This document shows, in pieces, positions 1 to 8,469 of a DNA stretch of 64,000 nt. The notes under the pieces were generated by a model. It did no database searches and had not been told where the DNA came from. It saw only the letters and a list, made by a program, of their open reading frames with translations. The stretch's first letter is position 1. Each line of letters begins with the position of its first letter. The DNA comes from Streptomyces hawaiiensis (GTDB lineage: Bacteria; Actinomycetota; Actinomycetes; Streptomycetales; Streptomycetaceae). The translations under genes were made by a program, and so were the position numbers. The stretch covers positions 7,688,001-7,752,000 of the forward strand of contig NZ_CP021978.1 of the NCBI RefSeq assembly GCF_004803895.1, given 5' to 3'.

Positions 1-921
1 GTCGCGTCCGCGATCTCCGGTGTGGAGAAGGGCATCCAGTGGCTGTCCAACACCAACATGGTGCTGGCGCTGGTGCTCGCCCTGTTCGTGTTCGTGGCGG
101 GCCCGAGCATCATCGTCCTCGACCTGCTGCCCACGTCCGTCTTCGCCTACCTCGGCGACCTGCCCCAGCTGGCCGGCCGGACCGAGGCGAGCGGCGGCGA
201 GGGCGTCGCCGACTGGCTGGGCAGCTGGACGGTCTTCTACTGGGCCTGGTGGATCTCCTGGACGCCGTTCGTCGGCATGTTCATCGCCCGCATCAGCCGG
301 GGCCGCACGATCCGCCAGTTCGTCGGCGGTGTCATCCTCGTACCCAGCACGGTCAGCCTGGTCTGGTTCGCGATCTTCGGCGGCTCGGCGATGAAGATGC
401 AGGAGGAAGGACAGCTCGGAAAGGAGGCGACCCCGGAGGGCCAGCTCTTCGGCGTGCTCCAGCAGTTCCCCATCGCCACCGCCACGAGCCTGCTCGTGAT
501 GGTTCTCGTCGGCATCTTCTTCGTCTCGGGCGCCGACGCGGCCTCGATCGTCATGGGCACCCTGTCGCAGAAGGGCGCGCTCGAACCCGGCCGCTTCGTG
601 GTGGTGTTCTGGGGCGTGCTCACCGGCGCGGTGGCCGCGATCATGCTGCTCGTCGGCAGCGGGCAGGGCGACGCGCTGACCGGCCTGCAGAACCTCACGA
701 TCCTCGCGGCGGCGCCGTTCGTCATCGTGATGATCTTCATGTGTGTCGCCCTCATGCGCGACCTTCGCCGCGACCCGGTGATCGTGCGTGAGCAGATGGG
801 ATCCGAGGCCGTCGAAATGGCCGTCATGGCGGGCCACAAGAAGTACGACGGCGAGTTCGAGTTCCGTGTCGGCCCGGGCCGCGGCCCGGACGTGGAGGGA
901 GACCCGATCGGCAAGCACTGA
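1..921 (+). CDS. BCCT family betaine/choline/carnitine transporter, C-terminal part
   Basis: The reading frame is open from base 1, so the gene starts left of the window and about 306 C-terminal residues remain. The translation alternates hydrophobic membrane segments with loops and contains a tryptophan-rich stretch (residues about 77-95, with YWAWWISW and then TPFVGMFIARISRGRTIR) that is the hallmark of BCCT transporters, which import compatible solutes such as glycine betaine or choline with Na+ or H+. A hydrophilic C-terminal tail follows the last membrane helix at about residue 250, as in osmosensing members. A strong hairpin follows 13 bases after the stop. The precise substrate cannot be read from this part. 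Confidence 0.92.
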   Translation, partial: VASAISGVEKGIQWLSNTNMVLALVLALFVFVAGPSIIVLDLLPTSVFAYLGDLPQLAGRTEASGGEGVADWLGSWTVFYWAWWISWTPFVGMFIARISRGRTIRQFVGGVILVPSTVSLVWFAIFGGSAMKMQEEGQLGKEATPEGQLFGVLQQFPIATATSLLVMVLVGIFFVSGADAASIVMGTLSQKGALEPGRFVVVFWGVLTGAVAAIMLLVGSGQGDALTGLQNLTILAAAPFVIVMIFMCVALMRDLRRDPVIVREQMGSEAVEMAVMAGHKKYDGEFEFRVGPGRGPDVEGDPIGKH

Positions 922-933
922 TCGCACGGCAGC

Positions 934-966
934 GGGCGGCCCGGGTTTCCGCGACCCGGGCCGCCC
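934..966. terminator. Hairpin terminator between convergent genes
   Basis: A perfect 13-bp stem (GGGCGGCCCGGGT, 934-946, pairing with 954-966) with a 7-base loop lies just after the BCCT stop and before the stop of the convergent oxidase gene. It can serve both directions; there is no U-tract, as is usual in Streptomyces. Confidence 0.75.
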
Positions 967-994
967 TCGCCGCGTCAGGACGTGCCGCGCGCCC

Positions 995-1945
995 TCAGCC
1001 GCAGGCCAGCCGGGCCGCTTCCTCCGCACACCCCCAGGCCACGGTGACGCCCGCGCCGCCGTGGCCGTAGTTGTGCACCAGCAGCCGCCCGTCCGGCAGG
1101 GCGTCGCGCTCCAGCCGGACCGCCGGCCGGGTGGGCCGCAGCCCGACCCGATGCTCCAGCACGCGGGCCCCGGCGATCTCCGGCCTGAGCGCCGCACAGC
1201 GGCGGATGATCGCCTCGGCCGCCGCGGGGTCGGGCTCCAGCGACCACGCGTCCTCCTCGGAGGTACCGCCGAGGACGAGCCCGCCCGGCTGCGGGAACAG
1301 GTACGCGTGCTCCCCGGCTGCGTCGGTGGTGACCAGCCAGGTGTCGATCCCCGGGTTCTCCACGACGACCAGCTGCCCGCGCACGGGCCGCACGGAGGGA
1401 TCCGGCACGAGCTCCCGCGCGGCGAGTCCCGCGCAGTTGACCACGACCGGCGCGTCCACCTCCGCGAAGGCGGACACCGTACGCGTCTCGACCACCCCGC
1501 CCGCCGCCACGAACCGCTCCCGCAGCCACGGCAGATGAGCGGGCATGTCGATGAGCGGCAGCCGTGCCCGGACGCCCGTCCCGGCGTACTCCCCGGCCGT
1601 GGACGCCCGCAGCCCCGGCACCCGGCCCGTCAGCCACCCGTCGGCCTCGTCGAGGCGGGTCTCGCCCAGTACGCCATCGACCATGCGCACGCCGGTCTGC
1701 TCGGCCCGCGCCGCCAGCTCCTCGTACACCTCGAGCGCCCGCAGCGCCCACACGCGCGCCGTCGCGACCGGCTCGATCCGGTACGGCCACCACAGCGCAC
1801 CCGCAACGGCTGACGTGGTCGCCTCGACGGCGTCCCGCGTCCACACCCGCACCCGCCGCCCCTGCTCGGCGAGAACCAGTGCGGTCGTCAGCCCGACCAC
1901 CCCGCCGCCGACCACCACGATCTCGCCACTCGACTCGCTCGTCAT
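995..1945 (-). CDS. FAD-dependent oxidoreductase, D-amino-acid oxidase-like
   Basis: 316 residues. The N-terminus carries the dinucleotide-binding motif GGGVVG (residues 13-18) of the DAO superfamily, and the C-terminus has the typical HNYGHGGAG segment (about 291-299) that closes over the flavin. Length and these two signatures match actinobacterial D-amino-acid oxidases, which oxidise neutral D-amino acids to imino acids with production of hydrogen peroxide in the cytoplasm. The ATG start sits at the beginning of the Rossmann strand with a short hydrophilic leader. It faces the BCCT gene tail to tail, and a plus-strand gene starts just upstream on the other side. Glycine oxidase or another DAO relative is possible; the substrate is inferred from the family only. 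Confidence 0.85.
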   Translation of the reverse strand: MTSESSGEIVVVGGGVVGLTTALVLAEQGRRVRVWTRDAVEATTSAVAGALWWPYRIEPVATARVWALRALEVYEELAARAEQTGVRMVDGVLGETRLDEADGWLTGRVPGLRASTAGEYAGTGVRARLPLIDMPAHLPWLRERFVAAGGVVETRTVSAFAEVDAPVVVNCAGLAARELVPDPSVRPVRGQLVVVENPGIDTWLVTTDAAGEHAYLFPQPGGLVLGGTSEEDAWSLEPDPAAAEAIIRRCAALRPEIAGARVLEHRVGLRPTRPAVRLERDALPDGRLLVHNYGHGGAGVTVAWGCAEEAARLACG

Positions 1946-2011
1946 GCCCGGACCGTAGCGGAATGTGTCATGCCGTGCTCACATCACGCGCAGTGTGGGG
2001 ATACTCACAGC

Positions 2012-3034
2012 ATGTGTGCCGAGTACGCGACCTTCGGCCTGGCACCCGCGATGCGGGCCGGGGGAGTCCTCAACGACGGTGGTTACCAGGTCCACCGGGA
2101 CTTCGTGGACTTCATCGTCGACGGACGCCCGCTGCTGTTCCAGCTCTCCGACCTCGACGCGGTCTCCCCGCTCGCCTCCGACGTCCCACCGGCGATCTTC
2201 ACCGCGCAGGTCCGCAGCCTGCTCCTGGAGAGCGCGGCCCCGCTGCCCGGCGGCCGCTACGTCGTCTACGGCTGCCCCGAGTGCGAGGACCTGGCCTGCG
2301 GAGCCGTCACCGCCGTCATCCAGAGCGACGGCGAGGACTTCATCTGGCGGGACTTCGCCTGGCAGACCGACGAACACGCCGACCTGGAGCTCAACGGCTA
2401 CCACGGCATCGGCCCGTTCCGCTTCCGCGGCACCGAGTACCGGACGGCGCTCAGCGCCCTGCTGAACGGCGCCGCGCCCGACCCCCGGCGCCGCGTCCTG
2501 CTGATCGGCGCCCGCGTCGCCGTCCTCGCCAAACTGGCCGCGGCCCTACGCACCATCGGCGTCGGCGCCGACATCGCCCATGACGCCGACGGCGTATCCG
2601 CCGACGAACTCCGCGGCTACGGCGCCGTCGTCTTCGGCCACGCGGCCGGCGAGCAGGAACGTGCCGCCGTCCGCCGGGCCTTCGAGCGCGCCGGGGTCCC
2701 GGTCGCCCACGTCGACGGCCTCGCCCCGATCGTCCCGCTCCTCGTCGCGCAGATCGAACACGCCCTGGGCCGCAGCCCGGCCCGCCGGCGCCGCCTCACC
2801 GGCCTCACCGCCGCCGACGGGAGCGCGGACGTCGAGGTCACCTCCGCCTGCCGTGTCACCCTCACCGCCTACCGCCTCGACCGGCTCTCCCGTCCCCACA
2901 CCCACGAGATCTTCGACGGCGTCCTCGAACCGGGCCGCCACCGCGTCGTCCTCGACGCGAAAGCGGTCAGGGGGCAGTCGTTCGTCGTGGCGCGCACCTC
3001 CGGAACCGTCCTGGTGACGGCCGTGAACCACTGA
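2012..3034 (+). CDS. Conserved actinobacterial protein of unknown function (two-part, nucleotide-binding-like C-half)
   Basis: About 340 residues from ATG 2012; an in-frame ATG at 1970 would add 14 residues but has poor coding character. The N-terminal half (about 1-160) contains a cysteine cluster CPECEDLAC and an acidic, aromatic-rich core. The C-terminal half starts with a hydrophobic beta strand and helix (VLLIGARVAVLAKLAAALR) that resembles a Rossmann or response-regulator fold, followed by a beta-rich tail ending in ARTSGTVLVTAVNH. Homologues in Streptomyces are often labelled oxidoreductase, but no complete cofactor motif is visible. No clear ribosome binding site precedes ATG 2012, so the mRNA may be nearly leaderless. 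It lies 29 bases before the ABC-F gene. Confidence 0.7.
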   Translation: MCAEYATFGLAPAMRAGGVLNDGGYQVHRDFVDFIVDGRPLLFQLSDLDAVSPLASDVPPAIFTAQVRSLLLESAAPLPGGRYVVYGCPECEDLACGAVTAVIQSDGEDFIWRDFAWQTDEHADLELNGYHGIGPFRFRGTEYRTALSALLNGAAPDPRRRVLLIGARVAVLAKLAAALRTIGVGADIAHDADGVSADELRGYGAVVFGHAAGEQERAAVRRAFERAGVPVAHVDGLAPIVPLLVAQIEHALGRSPARRRRLTGLTAADGSADVEVTSACRVTLTAYRLDRLSRPHTHEIFDGVLEPGRHRVVLDAKAVRGQSFVVARTSGTVLVTAVNH

Positions 3035-3063
3035 GCGGCCCGGCCGTTAAAATCGGCGCTCTG

Positions 3064-4704
3064 ATGACTGCCACCCTCGTCGCCAAGAACCTCGCCGCCG
3101 GCCACGGCGACCGCTCCCTGTTCACCGGACTCGACCTCGTCGTCGCGCCCGGCGACGTGATCGGCCTGGTCGGGGCCAACGGCGCGGGCAAGTCCACCCT
3201 GCTCCGGATGCTCGCCGGACTCACCGCACCCGAGCAGGGCGAACTGCGCCTGTCCCCGCCGGCCGCCACCGTCGGACACCTCCCGCAGGAGCCGGACCGC
3301 CGGCCCGGCGAGACCGTACGGGCGTTCCTGGCCCGCCGCACCGGCGTCACCGAGGCTCAGCGGACCATGGACGAGGCGACCCAGGCCCTGGTCGACGGGG
3401 CGCCGGGCGCCGACGACGCCTATGCCACCAGCCTGGAGCGCTGGCTCGGCCTCGGCGGTGCCGACCTCGACGAACGCGCCGAGGAGGTCACCGACTCCCT
3501 CGGCCTCGCCGTCGACCTGGACCAGCCGATGACCGCCCTGTCCGGCGGCCAGGCGGCCCGGGCCGGCCTGGCCTCCCTGCTGCTGTCCCGCTACGACGTC
3601 TTCCTCCTGGACGAGCCGACCAACGACCTCGACCTGGACGGCCTGGAGCGCCTCGAACGCTTCGTGACCGGCCTGCGCGCCGGGACGGTGCTCGTCAGCC
3701 ACGACCGCGAGTTCCTCACCCGCACGGTCACCAAGGTCCTCGAACTCGACCTCGCCCAGCGGCAGATCAACCTCTTCGGCGGCGGCTACGAGGCCTACCT
3801 GGAGGAGCGGGAGGTCGCCCGCCGGCACGCCCGCGACGAGTTCGAGGAGTACGCCGACAAGAAGACGGCCCTCCAGGACCGCGCGCAGACGCAGCGCTCC
3901 TGGATGGACAAGGGCGTGAAGAACGCGCGCCGCAAGGCGGGCAACGACAACGACAAGATCGGCCGCAAGTTCCGCAGCGAGGCCAGCGAGAAGCAGGCCG
4001 CGAAGGCCCGACAGACCCAGCGCATGATCGAGCGGCTGGACGTCGTCGAGGAGCCCCGCAAGGAGTGGGACCTGCGCATGGAGATCGCGTCGGCCCCGCG
4101 CTCGGGCGCCGTCGTCGCGACCCTGCGGGACGCCGAGGTGCGCCGCGGCGGCTTCGTCCTCGGGCCTGTGTCCCTGCAGATCGACTGGGCGGACCGGGTG
4201 GCGGTGACGGGCGCGAACGGCGCCGGCAAGTCCACGCTGCTCGCCGCCCTCCTCGGCCGTGTCCCGCTGGACGCCGGGCACGGCGCGCTCGGCTCGGGCG
4301 TCCGGCTCGGCGAGGTCGACCAGGCCCGCCAGCTGTTCCACGGCGAGGAGTCCCTGCTCGACGCCTTCCGCACGGCCGTCCCTAACACCGAACCGGTCGA
4401 GATCCGCACCCTCCTGGCCAAGTTCGGCCTCAAGAGGGACCACGTCCTGCGCCCCGCGGCGAGCCTCTCCCCGGGCGAGCGCACCCGGGCCGCACTGGCA
4501 CTGCTCCAGGGCCGGGGCGTCAACCTCCTGGTCCTCGACGAGCCGACCAACCACCTCGACCTGCCGGCCATCGAGCAGCTGGAGTCCGCCCTCGACGCCT
4601 ACGCGGGCACCCTCCTGCTGGTCACCCACGACCGCCGCATGCTGGACGCCGTGCACGTCACACGCCGCCTGGAGGTGGCGGACGGAAAGGTGACCGAGCG
4701 CTGA
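3064..4704 (+). CDS. ABC-F family ATP-binding protein
   Basis: 546 residues with two ABC ATPase domains and no membrane segments, which defines ABC-F proteins: soluble ribosome-binding factors that act in antibiotic resistance or translational quality control. Domain 1 has Walker A GANGAGKST (38-46), signature LSGGQ (about 159-163) and Walker B LLDEPTNDLD (about 181-190). A charged, alanine/arginine-rich linker follows (about 230-330). Domain 2 has a second GANGAGKST (about 383-391), signature LSPGE (about 468) and LVLDEPTNHLDLP (about 489-501). Both Walker B glutamates are present, so both sites should hydrolyse ATP. The gene ends convergently with tex, separated by a repeated hairpin. Whether it gives drug resistance cannot be told from sequence. 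Confidence 0.93.
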   Translation: MTATLVAKNLAAGHGDRSLFTGLDLVVAPGDVIGLVGANGAGKSTLLRMLAGLTAPEQGELRLSPPAATVGHLPQEPDRRPGETVRAFLARRTGVTEAQRTMDEATQALVDGAPGADDAYATSLERWLGLGGADLDERAEEVTDSLGLAVDLDQPMTALSGGQAARAGLASLLLSRYDVFLLDEPTNDLDLDGLERLERFVTGLRAGTVLVSHDREFLTRTVTKVLELDLAQRQINLFGGGYEAYLEEREVARRHARDEFEEYADKKTALQDRAQTQRSWMDKGVKNARRKAGNDNDKIGRKFRSEASEKQAAKARQTQRMIERLDVVEEPRKEWDLRMEIASAPRSGAVVATLRDAEVRRGGFVLGPVSLQIDWADRVAVTGANGAGKSTLLAALLGRVPLDAGHGALGSGVRLGEVDQARQLFHGEESLLDAFRTAVPNTEPVEIRTLLAKFGLKRDHVLRPAASLSPGERTRAALALLQGRGVNLLVLDEPTNHLDLPAIEQLESALDAYAGTLLLVTHDRRMLDAVHVTRRLEVADGKVTER

Positions 4705-4707
4705 CTT

Positions 4708-4762
4708 TCAGGGGCGCGGGGAACTGCGCGACCAGCCACAACTGACCCGCAGCTCCCCACGA
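4708..4762. repeat. Streptomyces intergenic repetitive element with hairpin
   Basis: The block begins GGGGCGCGGGGAACTGCGCG and continues with a CCAGCCACAAC segment, a sequence I recognise as widespread between convergent genes in Streptomyces genomes. It contains an imperfect stem (4718-4728 with 4748-4758, one A/C mismatch) and fills most of the 82-base gap between the ABC-F gene and tex, where it probably acts as a bidirectional terminator. Confidence 0.6.
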
Positions 4763-4786
4763 CCGGACACGACCCCGGCGAAGCCG

Positions 4787-7183
4787 TCAGCGGCGGCCGT
4801 TCTTCGGATCGACCAGACCCGCCCGGCGCAGCGCGTCCGCCATCGCGTCGTTGGCCGGCGGCGGAGCCTGACGCGAACCGCCGCCACCGCCGCCACGGCG
4901 CCCGCCACCGCCCTGCCGCTGCTGCGGCGGACGCCCGCCGCGCTGCCGGCGCTCACCCGAGCCGCCGCCCTGCTGCCCCTGCGGGGCCGCCTCGTCCTCC
5001 AGGCGCAGCGTCAGCGAGATCCGCTTGCGCGGGATGTCGACGTCGAGCACCTTCACCTTGACGATGTCCCCGGGCTTCACCACGTCCCGCGGGTCCTTCA
5101 CGAACGTCTTCGACAATGCGGAGACATGCACCAGGCCGTCCTGGTGTACCCCGATGTCCACGAACGCCCCGAAGGCGGCGACGTTCGTCACGACGCCCTC
5201 CAGGATCATCCCGGACGACAGGTCGGAGATCTTCTCCACACCGTCCTTGAAGACGGCCGTCTTGAAGGCCGGGCGCGGGTCGCGGCCGGGCTTCTCCAGC
5301 TCCTTCAGGATGTCGCTGACCGTCGGCAGGCCGAACGTCTCGTCCACGAAGTCCTGCGGCCTCAGCGAGCGCAGCACACCGGTGTTGCCGACGAGCGAGG
5401 CGACCTCCTGCCCGGCGGTCTTCACCATGCGCCGGACCACCGGGTACGCCTCGGGGTGCACGCTCGACGCGTCCAGCGGGTCGCCGCCGCGGATCCGCAG
5501 GAAGCCCGCGCACTGCTCGTACGCCTTCGGGCCGAGCCGCGCCACCTTCTTCAGCTCACCGCGGGCCTTGAACGGCCCGTTCTGGTCCCGGTGCGCCACG
5601 ATGTTCTCGGCGAGCCCGGAGGTGATGCCGGAGACCCGGGCGAGCAGCGGGGCCGACGCCGTGTTGACGTCCACGCCCACGCCGTTCACACAGTCCTCCA
5701 CCACCGCGTCCAGCGAACGCGACAGCTTCACCTCGGACAGGTCGTGCTGGTACTGGCCGACGCCGATCGACTTCGGATCGATCTTCACCAGCTCGGCCAG
5801 CGGGTCCTGGAGCCGGCGGGCGATCGACACGGCGCCGCGCAGCGACACGTCCATGTCGGGCAGCTCCTGCGAGGCGAACGCGGACGCCGAGTACACGGAC
5901 GCGCCGGCCTCGGACACCATCACCTTCGTGAGGTTCAGCTCCGGGTGCCTGGTGATCAGTTCCCCGGCGAGCTTGTCGGTCTCGCGGGACGCCGTGCCGT
6001 TGCCGATGGCGACCAGCTCGACCGCGTGCTCCTTCGCGAGCCGGGCCAGCTTGGCGATCGCCTCGTCCCACCGGTTGGCCGGGACGTGCGGGTGGATGAC
6101 GTCCGTTGCGACGACCTTGCCGGTCGCGTCGACCACGGCGACCTTCACACCCGTACGGAAACCGGGGTCCAGGCCGAGCGTGGCACGGGTGCCCGCAGGG
6201 GCGGCGAGCAGCAGGTCGCGCAGGTTCGCCGCGAAGACCCGCACCGCCTCGTCCTCGGCGGCCGTGCGCAGCCGCAGCCTCAGGTCGATGCCCAGGTGGA
6301 CGAGGATGCGGGTGCGCCACGCCCAGCGGACCGTGTCCTTCAGCCACTTGTCGCCGGGGCGGCCCCGGTCGGCGATCCCGAACTTGTGGGCGACGATCCC
6401 CTCGTACGAGGAGGGGCCGTCCGTCTGCTCCTCGGGCTCCAGGACGAGGTCGAGGACCTCCTCCTTCTCGCCGCGCAGCAGCGCGAGGACGCGGTGCGAG
6501 GGCAGCTCCGTGAACGGCTCGGCGAAGTCGAAGTAGTCGGCGAACTTCGCCCCCGCCTCCTCCTTGCCGTCCCGCACCTTGGCGGCCAGCCGCCCGCGCA
6601 CCCACATGCGCTCGCGCAGCTCACCGATCAGGTCGGCGTCCTCCGAGAACCGCTCGGTCAGGATCGCCCGGGCGCCCTCGAGGGCGGCCTGCGGGTCGGC
6701 CACGCCCTTGTCGGCGTCGACGAACGCGGCGGCCGCGGTGAGGGGCTCGACGGCCGGATCGCCGAGCAGCCCCTCCGTCAGCGGCTCCAGGCCGGCCTCG
6801 CGGGCGATCTGCGCCTTGGTGCGCCGCTTGGGCTTGTACGGGAGGTAGATGTCCTCCAGGCGCGCCTTCGTCTCGGCACCCCGGATGCTCGCCTCCAGCT
6901 CCGCGGTGAGCTTGCCCTGCTCACGCACGGATTCCAGGATCGCCGCCCGCCGCTCCTCCAGCTCCCGCAGATAGCGCAGCCGTTCCTCGAGCGTGCGCAG
7001 CTGCGCGTCGTCGAGCATCTCGGTCGCTTCCTTGCGGTAGCGGGCGATGAAGGGCACCGTAGAACCGCCGTCGAGCAGTTCCACGGCGGCCCTGACCTGC
7101 CGCTCCCGTACGCCGAGTTCCTCGGCGATCCTGCCTTCGATGGACCCTACGCTGTTGGACCCGTTGGACCCGGGTGTCGTCAC
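4787..7183 (-). CDS. tex: Tex-family S1 RNA-binding protein (transcription accessory protein)
   Basis: About 798 residues. The N-terminal helical Tex region includes PFIARYRKEATEMLDD and the family block LEDIYLPYKPKRRTKAQIAREAGLEPL. An RNase H/YqgF-like domain (LGLDPGFRTGVKVAVVD) follows, then a helix-hairpin-helix segment (VNTASAPLLARVSGI) and a C-terminal S1 domain (GMILEGVVTNVAAFGAFVDIG). The tail is rich in Arg, Gly and Gln, a common actinobacterial extension that probably binds RNA. The start is taken as GTG 7183 because an AAGGCGG ribosome binding site lies 9 bases upstream; an in-frame ATG at 7243 lacks this. Tex is a conserved nucleic-acid-binding factor linked to transcription and RNA metabolism. 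Confidence 0.93.
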   Translation of the reverse strand: MTTPGSNGSNSVGSIEGRIAEELGVRERQVRAAVELLDGGSTVPFIARYRKEATEMLDDAQLRTLEERLRYLRELEERRAAILESVREQGKLTAELEASIRGAETKARLEDIYLPYKPKRRTKAQIAREAGLEPLTEGLLGDPAVEPLTAAAAFVDADKGVADPQAALEGARAILTERFSEDADLIGELRERMWVRGRLAAKVRDGKEEAGAKFADYFDFAEPFTELPSHRVLALLRGEKEEVLDLVLEPEEQTDGPSSYEGIVAHKFGIADRGRPGDKWLKDTVRWAWRTRILVHLGIDLRLRLRTAAEDEAVRVFAANLRDLLLAAPAGTRATLGLDPGFRTGVKVAVVDATGKVVATDVIHPHVPANRWDEAIAKLARLAKEHAVELVAIGNGTASRETDKLAGELITRHPELNLTKVMVSEAGASVYSASAFASQELPDMDVSLRGAVSIARRLQDPLAELVKIDPKSIGVGQYQHDLSEVKLSRSLDAVVEDCVNGVGVDVNTASAPLLARVSGITSGLAENIVAHRDQNGPFKARGELKKVARLGPKAYEQCAGFLRIRGGDPLDASSVHPEAYPVVRRMVKTAGQEVASLVGNTGVLRSLRPQDFVDETFGLPTVSDILKELEKPGRDPRPAFKTAVFKDGVEKISDLSSGMILEGVVTNVAAFGAFVDIGVHQDGLVHVSALSKTFVKDPRDVVKPGDIVKVKVLDVDIPRKRISLTLRLEDEAAPQGQQGGGSGERRQRGGRPPQQRQGGGGRRGGGGGGSRQAPPPANDAMADALRRAGLVDPKNGRR

Positions 7184-7281
7184 GATCCCGTACCGCCTTC
7201 TCCACTGAGGTTGCGCGGCAATTGTGGCAGGTGGCACGGACACTCGGGATCAGGACGGCACCGGGAAGGTCGGAATCCCGT

Positions 7282-7413
7282 TCAGGCCCTGCGACTGCGG
7301 GTGGAGGACGAGGCCCCACCGAAGAGCCGGGCAAGCGCCCGGAAGGGCAGCGTCACGACGGTGGCGATGGCCCCGCCGATCTGGCGCAGCACGTCTGCGA
7401 TAGCACGGAACAC
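7282..7413 (-). CDS. LPFR-motif small protein
   Basis: A 43-residue protein starting at GTG 7413, preceded by an AGGGGA ribosome binding site. It begins MFRAIADVLRQIGGAIAT and contains the motif TLPFRALARLFGG (residues 21-33), the signature of a small actinobacterial family named for the LPFR motif. The first two thirds form an amphipathic or weakly hydrophobic helix with no charged residues between about 12 and 22; the tail (SSSTRSRRA) is basic, which suggests peripheral membrane association. It lies in the gap between tex and the SCO6745-family gene on the same strand. Function unknown. Confidence 0.8.
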   Translation of the reverse strand: MFRAIADVLRQIGGAIATVVTLPFRALARLFGGASSSTRSRRA

Positions 7414-7479
7414 GGAATTCCCCTTTCTCACTCCCGGCCGCGCCGGCCGGTGGAGAGCGGGTACCTCATAGCCGCGTCA

Positions 7480-8355
7480 CTATGCGTCACCCTTGCCGAT
7501 CAGGTCCGCCGGGAACGCCCCGGCCACGAGCGCCGCGTGCGCGAACGCCCCGCCCAGCTCGGTCAGCCGGGCCACGCCCTGCGGGCCCAGGTGTTCGTAC
7601 GGGGCGCGGTCCAGGCGATCCGTCTCGTGCTCGATCTCCCGGCGCAGGGCGACACCCTGCTCGGTGAGGTCGCCGGACGCCGCCAGCAGCCCGCGCCCCC
7701 GCAGCCGGTCCGTCGCCGCCTCCCAGTCCTTCCGGCTCCAGCCCCGGGTGGTGGACACCCACTTCGGTGTCATGCCCTTGCCCGTCGCTGTGTGGGTCAC
7801 CACCGCCTCCAGCCCGTCCAGACCCGCGGACATCAGGACGGCCAGGTGCCCGTCGCCCCGGTGCTCGCGGAGCAGGGTGGCCGCGTGCCAGTAGGCGAGG
7901 TGCGGCTCCTCGGGGACGGGCAGATCGGCGTGGGCGGCGTACAGCGGCCGTGCCTCGCGCGAGCAGGCCTCGGCGGCGCGCAGCGCGAGCCGCGCGGCCT
8001 CGGCCATCTCCGCCGAGGCCAGGGCCTCCTCGCCGAGCAGGCGGCGCAGCGTCGCGTCGACCGCACGCGCGCGTGCCGCCAGGACCTGCCCGGGTGCGGC
8101 GGTCTCCCACACCGTCGGCACGTGCCGGGCCACGAGCTCGTACTTGTAGTTGTAGAAGGCCGCCGTGACGGCCCCGGCCCCGACCGGACCGAGGGCGGCG
8201 GCCCGCACGGCGAAGTTCACGGCACGCGGGTCGGTGATCCCGACGGCGCCCAGCTCGCGCCCGAGGTCGGGTGAGAAGTAGTGCGTCGCGTGCAGGGAGT
8301 TGAGCATGTTGTGGCAGCGTCGGCCGGCACGCGGCTCCAGGGCGGCAGTCGTCAT
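7480..8355 (-). CDS. SCO6745-family helical protein
   Basis: 291 residues, almost entirely helical and alanine/leucine/arginine-rich. It starts MTTAALEPRAGRRCHNMLN and contains the family blocks FYNYKYELVARHVP (about 67-80), LAYWHAATLLREHRGDGH and a C-terminal winged-helix-like part (RKDWEAATDRLRGRGLLAASGDLTEQGVALR). The family is named after an S. coelicolor gene and has no established function; the C-terminal half looks like a MarR-type fold, so DNA binding or small-ligand sensing is possible. The start ATG is 11 bases from a TACCAA/TTGGTA palindrome. The gene points away from the GlxA-type regulator. Confidence 0.75.
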   Translation of the reverse strand: MTTAALEPRAGRRCHNMLNSLHATHYFSPDLGRELGAVGITDPRAVNFAVRAAALGPVGAGAVTAAFYNYKYELVARHVPTVWETAAPGQVLAARARAVDATLRRLLGEEALASAEMAEAARLALRAAEACSREARPLYAAHADLPVPEEPHLAYWHAATLLREHRGDGHLAVLMSAGLDGLEAVVTHTATGKGMTPKWVSTTRGWSRKDWEAATDRLRGRGLLAASGDLTEQGVALRREIEHETDRLDRAPYEHLGPQGVARLTELGGAFAHAALVAGAFPADLIGKGDA

Positions 8356-8366
8356 GCCCGGCAGAT

Positions 8367-8382
8367 TACCAACCGCTTGGTA
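8367..8382. promoter_or_regulatory. Palindromic operator candidate (TACCAA-N4-TTGGTA)
   Basis: A perfect 6-bp inverted repeat with a 4-base spacer (TACCAACCGCTTGGTA) lies in the divergent gap, 11 bases upstream of the SCO6745-family start and 87 bases from the GlxA-type start. The ACCAACCGCTTGGT pattern is of the kind bound by TetR-family repressors in Streptomyces. No TetR gene is adjacent, so the binder is unknown. Confidence 0.45.
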
Positions 8383-8469
8383 TGTACTCCATGGCCCCGC
8401 ACCTCATGGCAGGAAAGGTGGGGTACTCGTCCTTGCGGCCATGCCGCGGCCCCGCGAAGAATCGACGGC

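Noticed and set aside
2869..4656. Long antisense open frame (about 595 codons) opposite the ABC-F gene
   Set aside because: High GC at third positions produces long antisense frames. The opposite strand encodes a complete two-domain ATPase, and the antisense protein has no recognisable domain.
5126..7471. Antisense frame of 781 codons opposite tex
   Set aside because: Same GC-skew artefact; Arg/Gly/His-rich composition without motifs.
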